A stretch of 64,000 nt of DNA. It comes from Liquidambar formosana (lineage: Eukaryota; Streptophyta; Magnoliopsida; Saxifragales; Altingiaceae). Made by a program: the position numbers and the translations under genes. Below the pieces are notes generated by a model, which saw only the letters and a program-made list of their open reading frames with translations, was not told the origin of the DNA and ran no database searches. The DNA lies in contig CM077826.1 in the NCBI GenBank assembly GCA_039720395.1, forward strand, positions 31,554,810 through 31,618,809. The letters are read 5' to 3'. This document shows positions 42,801 to 55,845 of this stretch, in pieces; position 1 is the stretch's first letter; each line of letters begins with the position of its first letter.

Positions 42801-45800
42801 AATCAAACAATTTGATTACCTCAACTTTATAGATGTTCTAATTATGAGAACCTTGTAGTCTATTAATAGACTTCTATAACTTACACACTTTTATGGTTTT
42901 TCACCATTTGATATAACATCTTTATATCCTTTTTGACATATCTCATATTCAAAATGTGTGTTTATAGATAACAAGATCCAAATGGATTTCAGCATAACTA
43001 TTATCAAACAAGTTTCTTTATAGACAACTTTTTGCCTATGTTGAAAACATTCTTAAATAGCCAAGCCTTTTAGGTCTCTACCTATCCATATTGGATTTAA
43101 TGACTCTTAGTCATTTCTCAAGATGATGTGAAACATCGTCTAGTCATAATCAATAGGATTATCTTGGTGATCTTTATCACCAAAGAACAATTCTTTCACA
43201 TTCTAATAGAGATACAATATCTCTCTTATGTTAAGAAATATCCAATTTGATCTATGAAAAGATTGTAGTGTAATTAAAGGTTTTGCCTCAATAGGGGCAA
43301 GGGTTGGATCTTTGTTGGTTTGTGGCTTTACAAACAATTCTGTAAATTCTATCTACTTTTGCATCTTTCTTGAATGAACTCTTTCTCAAGAAAATCCAGC
43401 AATCATCCTAATGGACAACTTTTGTTCATTAGAGTAATAGAAATACTATCCCAACCACTTTTAGGATATACCACAATTCAACACTTACTTGACCTTATTT
43501 CCAGATTGTCTACATTATATTTCCAGACAAACGTAGCACAAGCCCAAGCCTTAACTTCTTTAAGTTGGGTTTCTTCCCATATCATATCTGATATAATTGG
43601 GACAAAACTGGAGTGAACCCTAAATTATCAATATGTAGCAATTTTAAGGTATATCCTAGATGGATACATTAGTAAAACTCATCATGGATCAAACCATATC
43701 TTAATAGGGTTCAATTTGTTCTCTTAGATTCACCATTGAGCTATGGTATTCTAAGATGAGTCTACAATAATTGAATGCATGCTCTACATGATTGTATACA
43801 TCACAATGTATAGTCAAATTATAAATGTAACTCATTCACTTCACCAAGTAAAAGATGGGTTTGGTCATCTCATAACCAAGTCATAATCGTTACATTTAAA
43901 TGAGAGTCTCTACATCTCTTGTATTCTCGGAATACGTTGCATTCGCTCTAATTAGTCATTTAAATTCAGAAATCAAATTTCTAGAATGTCTTAAATGACC
44001 TAGTTAAGAAATAAGTTCCCAAAATTAATCTAGCAACTCTTGCTCTATTAAATTTTAAAGGTAACTTATTATCTACTTAACTTTCTGCTTCCATTTAGAT
44101 TACTCTAGAATCTAAAAAACCAAGAAGCAGAACTAACCAACAATTTAGTTTAGAGCATAAACCAAAACTTCAAAAGTTTGGTTCTTCTAGAAAACTGATA
44201 CTTTATCAAGTTCCCTTTACAATACCTTATGTTTACTACAAAATAATTATATTTCTTTGTCTTTGACTTTTCAAGACTTGCTTCCCTCTATGCTTCCATT
44301 TTAAATCACATCTAGCTTCTCAAGCTATTCTATGTGATTAATCATTTTTCAAAAGAATGATTATTAATAAACAACTTTTACTACATCCTAGTTCAGAAGA
44401 AGTCCTTTACAAGTACTATACTTTATAGTATTATTTTACTCACAATACAACCTTTGTATGTGATGTAGGACATCAAAGGCACTTGCATTGACTAATTTTG
44501 CTTCTGAAGCTCATTAGTCATCAATACTATCATATAGCATGGCAACAAGATGCCAATTGCGCATAGTGTCTTTTTCTTCTTAGGATGTTTTATGGAGGGC
44601 CTTTAATAAAAGGCCTAGTAGCATATAAACAATCTTTTGAAATTGAGAACAATTCTCAATTTCCTAAGTCAATCAAAGAAATCGGGTTTAGTCAAACTAT
44701 CAATATCCTATATATTAGGAAATAGGGGTTTTGAGGTGAGTAATTAGGTAATCTACATAAACAGAGAATTAGATTTCATTTTTATCCATAATGATTGGGT
44801 CTTTAATCATATGGTACCTCCCACTATTTTATCAAATTCCATACACCCTCTAATGGAATTCGGGAATCTCATTCCTAATGGGGATTGGGGTCCCACTGTG
44901 ACCTAGAAGCCTCACATGTTAGTTTCTTGACTTCTAACCCACAGTAAGAAGACAACTCTTTGTCTATTGCTTCATAAGCAAATTCCAATCGTTTTGCCTC
45001 TAGGGTACATACTCCTCACATGTTAGTTTCTTGGAATACTTCCCTAGTTAAGTTAAGCCCATCATTCACACAGGTATGTTTCACCAAATATATACCTCAC
45101 ATGTTAGTTTCTTGGTATATACCAGCTTAGGCACCCCATGATATCTACATATGTGATAGTTTCAAGTAATGTCTTTAATATGGGTAGCTCCTACATGTCT
45201 GCAGCCAGGTACCCACATTAAGGGACGTTAGATGATCCTATAATGATGGAAGGCAATGAAGAATTCATTCCCCAATGACTTCTTCATTTTCAACTTAATA
45301 TTAAATAAGAGGGGTTTTAAAGGGTCTCATCAAATTAACATGCATCCTATGTATCAAAATTTAAACATATAAATTATGCTATTTATAATCATACATCTCA
45401 TGCTATTATAAATCATACATCGCATGCTATTATATATCAACATATATAAAGTACCATATTTTGATATTAGTCCCTAAGTGAATAGGTAACATATACCAAA
45501 CTATAGTATTGGAGCTAATACAATTATCTCATAAATTAAAGCTCCCACTATGATGATTATGGACTTTGAGAGGATTCAATCCAAGCCAATAGATTGAATC
45601 TAAGGTCTAAGGTGGGTGTAGGTGATCGTAAAATAACACATTCGAAACATGCATGCTGTCTTGAAACACTTCTCTAAGCTTTCAAGTCCTTCAATCTGCT
45701 CCCTTGGCTTGATGGTCTCCACCATTGGCTTGTTGGGCTCTATCATGCTCCTTTGGGTCCACCATGCTCCTTAGTGCGCTCTCGATTACACAACATTTAC

Positions 45801-48203
45801 ATAATTTAAAGAAAGGGATACATAAGGGGAATGTGGGGTACATAAGAGAATGATAGAGAGAGAGGGAGAGGGAAAGTGGCATGCAAGCCCCAAATAAATT
45901 ACATCACCTTAATAAAATTACAACTCTTGTAAATAATTACATCCCATTCATAAGACGGCCAATCACAATTGGTTTAAAGGGTATAGTCCATAATCATCAT
46001 CCAAACACATACATACAATTTCATTGCATAATGTAAAGAAAAACTGTAAGCATTAAAACATATGGGCATTATGGTAATTCTCTTGAATGATTTACATTAA
46101 TCTCATTAATGCATCCTAATCTTATTAGGTTTTAACAAAAATATCCATAATTAAATAAAGTCTTAACATTTAAGACATTACAGTTTCAATTAATCAAATT
46201 AATTTAAAACATGTAAAGTTTCCTAAAATAACTCTAATATCCAATATTAGGGTTTCCTTAATTAAACAAAACAATTTCATTTAATTAAGAATTTCCAGAT
46301 TTTAATTTAATCCCTAATTGTGTTTTAAACCATTTAAAACATTATAAAATTAATCAATATTAATTAAATAATTAATATAGGAATTAAATAAAATCATTAA
46401 AATGATGAATTAGTGTATTAGGGTTTCCTAAAACCCTAAACCCTAAATGCATAACCCTAAACCCTAAATGCAAGCCCTAATCATTAAATGCCTTATGATT
46501 GGTCATTTAATGTCCAATCATTAAAACCCTAGGTTCATATGGTATTTAATAAAAGGGATTAGGGTTTAATTAATTCCAAATAGGGTATTAATTACCCTTA
46601 ATTAATTACACTAATTAGGGTTTCCAAAACCCTAACCCTAGACATCATTAATGGTATTAATTATGCCCTAACAATCAATAACCATGATTGGTCATTTAAT
46701 GACCAATCATTAACTCTTAATTAAGGTAATTAATATTCCAATTAGGGTTTTAATTAATGCCATAATGAAATTAGGGTTTCATCATTAACTCAAAATTAGG
46801 GTTTCATCCTTAACTCTATGCAGCCGTCACTACCAGGGGGCTGCCTGAGCTTGGCTAGGCTGCCATGGCCACCAACGACTGTGGGAGGCCATGACCAGTC
46901 ATGGGAGAACATCCTAGGGGTGTGGGACAAGCCTCTGGACACGTGAGAAGTGGTGGAAGTGGCTGCCATCATCAAGAACAATCAGGGTTTCCAAAACCCA
47001 TTGCTGGAGCCATTGTTGCAGACCTTGAAGGTCACAATAGCTTCTAAATCCTTATCAATTCGACTCCTCCATTGAAACCAGCTTTTGTATCATGTCCCTA
47101 CATGAAATACTAAGCTAATAGAAGGGGTTTGGATGATCAAATCATCACCAATTGTTCTAAACAATTAAAACAACAGTAGGCTGCCCAGAATTTGACAGCA
47201 TACTGTCCATGGTCAGAAATTGATTTAAACCCCAGCAAGATGAATGAATTAGGCTACCAAACGAATTTTCCCAGTATCCTACATGTCTTAGGAAACTAAT
47301 GAAATTGGTTTCATGCAATTTGGAGTTCCCTAACTCAAGTTCTAATAAAAACTCCATTGATGACTTTTCTGCAGAGAAAATCTGCTATGCTGTTCATGAA
47401 AAATTTTCAAACTTTTTGAATCTTTTTCCATCAAAACCTTTTTGAAACTTAAAGAAAATCATATACACATGATATATAATGATCCTACAATGATCTTCCA
47501 TCATAAATACAGCAGCTTTAATTAGAATTAATTGCAAGAACCTTAGGGTTCTAAAACCCAGATTCAGCCTCCATGGTGTTCTTCTCCTTCTTCCTTCTGT
47601 TCTAGCATCTTAATCCAATTGTGATGCATCTAAATGCTTGGGAACCTTTCCCTACCATGTCTAGAACATAACCCAAGTGGTGGCAACCATTGCCATGCCT
47701 TTGATCTCCATCAATAACTCAAAGTTGTGGCTATTGCATCATTCCCGAGCAACACTGCCTTTCCAGACAGCCTGTAGTAAAAAATTCATAACTTTCACTA
47801 CAGAACTCGGATTGATGCACCGTTTGTTGGGTTGGAAAGCTTATTCGAAGAGCTTTCTAACCATATATGGCTCGAAAATTTTGGAGAAGAACTCTGAATT
47901 CGGCAGGCAAAACAAGATGACGGTTTTTCATGGCAACCATGAAAACTGTTCATAACAGTTTTATAAAACCCTAGTTTCCTTATTCTTCTTCTCCAAACTC
48001 AAACCCTATGCAACCTATTGCATCCATGGATACACTTAACCATCAATTAGAAGAGGAGTAGAAGAGAATTGACCTAGGGTTCCAAACCCTAGGTTCAGCC
48101 ATGGAGGAAAACCAATTATGCAGAAAACTTTTCCAGATTTTTGAATCATTCAACTACACCATAATTACCAGCCCATATGTATTTTGCATTATGCATAATC
48201 ATG
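42801..48203 (-). other. Copia interior without readable coding
   Basis: 42.8-45.0 kb probably descends from integrase and upstream pol, but no motif could be confirmed. 45.3-48.2 kb is very AT-rich with many AACCCTAA/TTAGGGTT strings. Short open frames here match nothing I know. Confidence 0.5.
46430..46468. repeat. Short telomere-like motif cluster
   Basis: AAACCCTAAACCCTAAATG followed by AACCCTAAACCCTAAATG, i.e. two pairs of the plant telomere heptamer inside the copia interior. Confidence 0.8.
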
Positions 48204-48216
48204 GCTCTGATACCAC

Positions 48217-49873
48217 TGTTGGGAATCGAACAAGAGGGAAAAATAAAAGTGCGGAATATAAAAATTTTTCCTACGATTCCCAATCCCATGAATCTAACTA
48301 TGCATAACACAAAATCAAACCCTAACGACAAAGAGGGTTAGAACACTTACAGAATTTTTGTCTTCTCCTTTTTGCTCCAAGCTTTGATTCCGGACAGCGG
48401 TGAATGAGCAGCCCAAGTGTGCTGCCTCCAACGGTATCCACACCTAGCTAGAGCTTCAAGTCCTTTCTTTCTTCTTCCTTGTTGTTGCTAGAGGTGGAGA
48501 AGAGAGAGAGAGAGAAGAGAGCCTCCAAGGGGCTGGACGGCTAGGGTTTTTGTGCAAGCCTTCTTATGCCATGTCACACATAAGTGTGACTTATATAGGC
48601 AGCCCACTAAAGGGGGCTGGCCATGGGGAAGAAACCCTAATAGGGTTATGTGTAATTACACTTAATTGCACATTAACCCCTATTATTTGTATCAAATACA
48701 AATAGGCCTATAAAGAACTATTCTTTATTCACTAAAACCCTTTCTCTCATAGACTTTAAAGCCCTTCTTGCATGATCAGTGTGTGACCCATTGGGTTCAC
48801 ATCATTAAGTAGTAGGAATAGCACGAGGTGTGCACAATGGAACTCTTTCCATTTAGGGTCTAATTGGAACTCCTTCCAATTCCCTAATTGATTATAACTC
48901 ACTTATATCAATTAGGGCTTCTACTAACCATGAGTAACACCTAGCATATGGCTCATGGTGTGGTCCTTAATGAGGTGAATAGTCATTTACAAAGAACCCT
49001 TCTGTTATAGTTTATAGGTTACAATTGCATCCTTCCTTCAACACAATGTCTCCAATTGAACTAATAGGACATGGAAGTCTGTCAAGTCCCTAGTTCAATT
49101 ACTTTATACTCATTCATAGATATCAACTCATTGATGAACTCATGAAACTCTTTTCATATTCATCCTACCATGGCCATGGATTTAATGAGTTATATTATGA
49201 ATGCTATATGAGACATTCTCTCTCTTTTCCTGAGAGTGATGGATCCCTTGTTGATCACTCATATGCCTTCACACACATAGCAGTAGGGCCAATGAACACC
49301 TTTGCAAACCCCTGAATAGGATTTGCACTTAGTGTTATCAAACTTCTAAAGCTACATGCATAAGGCAACTATGGTGTCTCAGGTCTAAGGATTACTTGTA
49401 CCACTATAACAATGAGAAACTGATTGACAGGCAGGAAAAAACTCCATTCAGTTTATCTCATATCTTTGGTCACATTCAGTGTACCTATTTTTATAATAGG
49501 CACCCACTTGTTGGTTGTAGTGTCTCCACACAAATAGCTTGAGACTAGCTATCCTCCTATAGAGTCAACCTAACAAGTGCTAGTCCTATGGTTCATTACT
49601 GTCCATCATAGTGAACCTTCAACTAGGAATGCTTAAGGAGTTTAGTACAGAGATATATCTATAGTCTCAAAATTACAACTCTTTGTAATTCCATATTCTC
49701 AACTCTAACTCCATGGACATATTATGTAAATATAAATGATGCATATAAACATAATAGAATAAGCCCTTTTATTAAATCAATAATAAATGTGACATACATA
49801 AATGAAATCAAATGATTGTTCCTAATCCCTAAACAATCATCTCTATGATTGGCTCTAGGGCATAATCCTAACA
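48217..49873 (-). repeat. 5' LTR of the copia element
   Basis: 1,657 bp, exactly the length of its partner. The primer-binding site follows directly on the minus strand. Confidence 0.95.
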
Positions 49874-51566
49874 GCAAATGCCGATGATATGATTACACAA
49901 AATTAGGAAATTTACAACCAAGTTAGAGGATGAGGTTGCGTCTCTATTGTTAATTGTATGCCCTACAGCCAATCATAAAGATGATACTTTAGGGATAAAG
50001 AACAATCATAAGATTTCATTTATTGTATATCACATTTATTATTAATTTAATAAAAAGGCTTTTCTGTCATGTTTATTCTATTATTTATATTTACATGATA
50101 TGTCTATAGAGTTAGAGTTGAGAATATGAAATACAAAGTGTTGTGATTATAATACTGTATATATATCTTTGTACTAAACTCTTAAATCATTCTTAGTTGA
50201 AGGTTCACTATGATGGACAATGATGAACCATAGGACTAGCACATGTTAGGTTAGTTCTTTGGGAGGATAGCTAGTCTCTGAGCTATTTATGTGGAGATAC
50301 TATAACCAACATATGGGTACTTGTTGTATAAATAAACAAGTACACTGAATGTGACCAGAGTCATGAGATTAAATGAATGGAGTTTTACCTGCCTGTCAAT
50401 CAGTTTCTCATAGTTGCAGTCATACAAATAATCCTTAGACCTGAGGCACCATAGTTGTCTTTTGCATGGAGCTTTAGCAGTTTGATAGCACTAAGTGTTT
50501 ATCCTTATAGGGTTTGCAAGGGTGTTCATTGGCTCTACTGTTATATGTGTGAAGGCATGTGTGTGATCAATAAGGGATCCATCATTTCTAGTAAAAAAGA
50601 GAGAATGTTCTTATAAGAACACTCATAAATATAACTCATGTAAATCTGTGGCCACAGTATGATGATGATCATGAAAAAGGGTTTTCATGCTACATCTTAT
50701 GAGTTGATATTTGGGTAGGTTCATAAATGTATTGAACTAGGGACTTGACAGACTTCTATGTCCTATTAGTTTAATCAGACACATTGTGTATAATGGAAGG
50801 ATGTAATTGTAACCTTAAGCTGTAACTGAAAGGTTTTTTGTTCGATAATTATTCACCTCATTTAGAACTACACCATGAGCCATTGCTAGATGTTACTCAT
50901 GGTTAGTAGAAGCCCTAATTGATATAAGTGAGTTATAATCAATTAGGGAATTGGAAGGTGTTCCAATTAGACCCTTAATGGAAAGTGTTCCATTGGGCAC
51001 TCCATGTGACATTGAATGCCATTTCCTACTACTAGATGTTGTGAACCTAATGGGTCACACACCAATAAGTAAAGAGGGACTTTAAAGTTGTGAGAGAAAG
51101 GGCAAGAGTGCTTAAGAATAGTTTATGGGGGCCATACTTGCATTGGATGTAAACAGGAGGGGTTATTGTGCAATTTAGGGAAATTGCAACTCCCACACAA
51201 AGTGGGATTCCCCCCTAAGGCTGACCCTCCTTGGTGTCTATATAAAGTGTTAGGATTATACTCTAGAGCCAATCATAGAGATGATTGTTTAGGGATTAGG
51301 AACAATTATATGATTTCATTTATATATGTCACATTTATTATTGATTTAATAAAAATGATTTATTCTATTATGTTTATATGCAACATTTATATTTACATAA
51401 TATGTCCATGGAGTTAGAGTTGAGAATATGAAATTACAAAGGGTTTTAATTTTGAGACTGTAAATATATCTCTGTACTAAACTCCTAAAGCATTCCTAGT
51501 TGAAGGTTCACTATGATGGACAGTAATGAACTATAGGACTAGCATCTGTTAGGTTTACTCTATAGG

Positions 51567-52585
51567 TAGGGCTACAACTTGGGCGGGTTGGGCGGGTTGA
51601 GAGGTCAACCCAAGCTCAACCCAAAGTATAAATCCCTACACCCAAGCCCAACCCAACCCATACTTCGGGTTGAACTTTCTTAGCCCAAGCTCAACCCGTG
51701 CTCGGGTTGGGCGGGCACGGGTTGGGCACGGGTTACATGGGTTGGGCGGGTTAAAGTCGGGTTGAGCAGGTTGTGCGGGTTAGTTTAGTAATTTGATTTT
51801 TTATTTTTCATCTTTAGTAAACCTATTTCAATAAATAAAATAAAATAAATGCATTGTTGCATATGCCTACAAATCTTAATCATCCAAATTCTATTGATTA
51901 ACCTGCTTCAATAAAATCAACGGCGTTACTTGTTAGTAGCCGATGGAGATTGGGGAAAGAAGGGAGAAGTAGTGGCAGAATGCTCTGATGCCAAAATGAT
52001 AATAACTAACTTAGAAAAATAAGAAAAATTGACATTAATAGACACTTATTTAAAGAGTCTTTTAGGTCAAACATAGATTATAATCCTATGATTCTAAGAG
52101 ATGTTACATATTTTTTTTCTTTCTCTTGTTAAGAGAAGAGATTTTATAGCTATTAACCGCTAGGTTAGGGCTAACAGTCTAAATAAAGCTCCCCTTTTAA
52201 CTCCCCCCTCAAAATTAAAAAAAAAAAAAAAAAAAAGGAAAAAACAATAGAAGATAATTTGGCTGCACATCTTTCTCCAGTCGATTTTACAGATCTCTAG
52301 TAATTTTTCATACAAGCCCCCTATGTCCACACCAAATGACCAATAGCTAAAACCATATGATGTCATATTTAATGCATATAAAAATATTTTAAAAAATTAT
52401 ATATTATATATATAGGTTGGGTTCGGGTTGCCCAACCCCCCTTCCCAAGCCCAACCCGATTTAAATCGGGTTGATATTTTCTAACCCAAACCCAACCCAA
52501 TGTATGAAAACTATTTGTCCAACCCATCTATTGACCAGGTTGGGTTCGGATTAGGCGGGTTCAACCCACCCAAGTTGCAGCCCTA
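51567..52585. mobile_element. Non-autonomous hAT-like element with GGGCGGGTT ends
   Basis: Inverted ends TAGGGCTACAACTTGGGCGG and CCACCCAAGTTGCAGCCCTA, exact 8-bp duplication TCTATAGG (51559-51566, 52586-52593). Subterminal zones are dense in GGGTTGGGCGGGTTG and its complement. The middle is AT-rich and non-coding. Confidence 0.9.
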
Positions 52586-52999
52586 TCTATAGGAGGATAG
52601 CTAGTCTCAAGCTATTTGTGTGGAGACACTACTACCAATAAGTGGGTGCCTATTATAAGAATAGGAACACTGAATGTGACCAAAGATATGAGATAAACTG
52701 AATGGAGTTTTAACCTGCCTGTTAATCAGTTTCTCATTGTTATAGTGGTACAAGTATTCCTTAGACCTGAGACACTATAGTTATTATGTATATAGCTTTA
52801 GAAATTTGAAAACACTAAGTATAGATCCTTTTAGGGGTCTGCAAGGGTGTTTATTGGCCTTACTGTTATATGTGTGAAGGCATGTGAGTGATCAACAAGG
52901 AATCCATCACTCTCAGGAAAAAGAGAGAGAATGTTTCATATATCATTCAATGATATACTCATTAAATCCATGGGCCCATGGTAGAATGAATATGGAAAG

Positions 53000-54467
53000 T
53001 GTAGACACCCCATTTTGTACCGGTTGTCATCTTAAGTCCCGTGGCCCCGATGATGAGTTTAATGTGATTATTTACGGATTATCCTTTCGGAATTAGTGTG
53101 AATCACAGCATGGGATTTTTGGTTAAAATGAAAAGAAAATTATTTTATTAAATTAGCCATTTTTATCATGCCACTAACACGTGTACATATGTGATGAGTG
53201 TGTGTACGCACATACGATACATGTGCATGCGTGTTAGCGGTCAGTCTCCCAATTTTTACAAAAGACAATTTCCTTTTCCTATTCAGATTAGAAGTCTTTT
53301 ATCATTATAAAATACCTTTTGATTATTCTCTTGAGAAACCTAGTCGAGGAAGGAAAGGGAAACTCCAGATTTCAGCTACAAATACTCTTTTAATGCCTTA
53401 GAGATAGGGAGGAGGAGAAGAGGGTTTAGAGGGAGTGAAATTCGTCATAATTCAGCAGCAGATTTTCTGAAACCAGCAGTCGTATTTTAATCATAACTTT
53501 TTCATCCGAAGTCAGAATTTGATGAAATTGGTCTTGTTAGAAAGATAATTCAATTCTCTACAACTTTACATTTCACGAGTTTTGTCCAATTCCAACGTTT
53601 TCATACTCAAAAACGCGATTGAAGTTTCTGCTGTTGAAAAGTGACGAAAATCACTTTTCTTTTCTCTTGTTCTCTTTTGTTTTCTATTTCTTTTCAAAGT
53701 TGAGTGAGTTTTGATCTCTTTGCTGTGATACCACTTTGACGAAGAGGAGGATTCGTGTTGATTTGATTCAATCCAAAGACCTGAGGGGCCACGAACAAGC
53801 ATAAAGTTGGTAAATTTAGTTTAACTTAGCTTTTGATTCTAGTTCTTCTTTTATTTTATTTTATTTTATTTTTCTGTCTAAAGCATGATTAGCATGATTT
53901 AGGTTTAGTTTATATTCATATTCATATTTATTTTCTGTATATTTTATTTCATTAAGGATGCATGATGTAGACTGATATGTGAGTTCTGTGATTCTGCGTG
54001 AAATGCCTATTAGGTGCGTACGCATATATCAGTGGTGCGTACGCACCAATCAATGATGCGTACGCACCTTACCTCGGCAGACAGTTTCTCTCTTTACTGT
54101 ATTTATTATGATAGTTAATTAATTTGCATGGTCATTTCTTTATGTTTGTTTTATATCTCTTGTTTCCATCATATCATCATGATTTGCGTGCTGCTGTGGT
54201 TGAATGAATAGGGTCAATTTTGATTAGACATTAAATTAATTAAAGCCATTAATCATGTGTGGGGGCCGGTTTCGACCGGGCGTGGCTGGGTGCCTAACAC
54301 CTTCCCAGCTGCGTACCCTAGCTCCGAACTCGAATCTCTGGTTATGACGAGCTAGACCCTGCTAGGGTTCACTCGTTCCCATTATTGGGTGGCGACTCCT
54401 CTCCGTGTTAGTCCTTTGAGGCTAATGCGTATTCTCGAGCTATGTCGTGCAGGGCGTGGCGCTCACA
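53000..54467 (+). mobile_element. Solo LTR (1,468 bp), duplication GAAAG
   Basis: Begins TGTAGACACCCCATTTTG and ends GTGGCGCTCACA, with GAAAG at 52995-52999 and 54468-54472. The form is of a Ty3/gypsy LTR. It carries GTACGC palindromes at 53183-53240 and 54013-54069. Confidence 0.9.
54013..54069. repeat. GGTGCGTACGCACC palindrome cluster
   Basis: Three copies of the palindromic core TGCGTACGCA within 57 bp, the middle one a perfect 14-bp palindrome. A related GTGTACGCACATACG lies at 53200-53215 in the same LTR. Confidence 0.9.
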
Positions 54468-55845
54468 GAAAGGAGTTTCCATAAGTTCAATATTGAGTTG
54501 ATATTCATGATTGAGTATAAAGTAATTGAACTAAGGACTTGACAAATTTCTATGTCCTATTAGTTAAATTGAAGATATTGTGTGAATGGAAGGATGTAAT
54601 TGTAACCTATAAACTATAACAGAAGGGTTCTTTGTTAGATATCTATTTACCTCATTAAAGACCACACCATGAGCCATATGCTAGGTGTTACTTATGGTTA
54701 GTAGAAGCCCTAATTAATATAAGTGAGTTATAATCAATTAGGTAATTGGAAGATTAGACCATTGATGGAAAGAGTTCCATCGTGCACACCTTATGCTATC
54801 CCTACTACTGGATGATGTAAACCCAATAGATCAGACATTGATCATGCTAAGAGAGCTTTAAAGTCTACGAGAGAAAGGGAAAAAGTAAATAAAAGAATAG
54901 TTCTTTGAGGATTAGTTTGTATTTGATATAAACTAAAGGGATTATTGTGTAATTAAGAGTAATTACACAAAACCAATTAGGGACTAGAGTCCCCCCTTGG
55001 CCGGCCTTAATAGAGGCTATATATAACCTCTTATGATGTGTGCCATCATCACAATTTTGAGACTCCCAACGGCTGGCCGAAATTCACTAGTCTCTCTCTC
55101 TCTCTTTCTTTCTCTCACTCTCTTTTCTTCTCCACCTCTAGCAACAAGGAAGAAGGAAGGAAAGACTTGAGGCTCTAGCTAGGTGTGGATACCGTTGGAG
55201 GCAGTACACTTGGACTGCTCATTCTCTACTGTCCAGATTTAAAGCTTGGAACAAAAAGAAGAAGACGAATCAAACTGTAAGTAATTCTACCCTCTTCTGG
55301 TTAGGGTTTTGTTTGTGTTTAAGCATAATTGGATTCACGGGTTATGGAATCGATTAGGAAAAGTTTTGTTTATCAATTCATTCCGCACTTTGTTTTCCTT
55401 CTAGTTCGATTCCCAACATAAAGGCCACTAGCATGTGCCTTAGACACACATGTAATACATATAACACACATTCACTCTCTCCTCTCTCTTGGCTGAACCC
55501 TAGAGGAAGCCTCTCTCACTCCCTCTTCTTCTTCTTCTCCTATTCTAGCAAACTCTAAGGAGAACTAAAAGGCGACTTAGAGAATTTTGCTTAGTGTGGA
55601 TACCGTGGAGGTAGTGCACTTGTGTTGCTCGTATTCAAGGATCATTCATCACTGTCCTGAAATTCAAAAGCTTGGAGTTTAAAGACTTAAGTCAACTATA
55701 AATGTTCTAACCCTTTTTCTAGTTAGGGTTTTATGTTTTGTATGAACCACAATCAGATTCTTGGGTTTTTAAAGAATTGTATTATGATTTTTGTTTATCA
55801 TTTTTCGCTTTGTAGTTTTTCTCTACATCAATTCCTTACATCTAT

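Larger units (their letters stand above)
40184..49873 (-). mobile_element. Ty1/copia retrotransposon, 9.7 kb, pol decayed
   Basis: Complete element with two 1,657-bp LTRs (40184-41840, 48217-49873) and a perfect 5-bp duplication GCAAA (40179-40183, 49874-49878). On the minus strand the LTR is TGTTAGGATTATG...GATTCCCAACA. The primer site TGGTATCAGAGC (48215-48204) exactly fits initiator tRNA-Met, and AGTGGGAGAT precedes the 3' LTR as purine tract. The LTRs differ by only a few bases on reading, so the insertion is recent, yet the 6.4-kb interior has no long open frame. Confidence 0.93.
51248..55418 (+). mobile_element. Inner solo LTR of the copia family (split)
   Basis: Begins TGTTAGGATTATACTC and ends GATTCCCAACA, with a perfect duplication TAAAG (51243-51247, 55419-55423). 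After removing the hAT-like element and the second solo LTR about 1.67 kb remain, the normal length of this LTR. It sits in the TATATAAAG box of the outer LTR. Confidence 0.92.
49948..55840 (+). mobile_element. Outer solo LTR of the copia family (split)
   Basis: Begins TGTTAATTGTATGCCC and ends TCAATTCCTTACA, flanked by a perfect duplication TCTAT (49943-49947, 55841-55845). Its own sequence is 49948-51247 plus 55424-55840, about 1.7 kb, close to the 1,657 bp of the intact LTRs but clearly more diverged. Another LTR of the same family is inserted at 51248. Confidence 0.88.

Noticed and set aside
42801..45300. Cellular gene in the copia interior
   Set aside because: Partial matches are to decayed copia pol on the minus strand only, and no exon structure is apparent.
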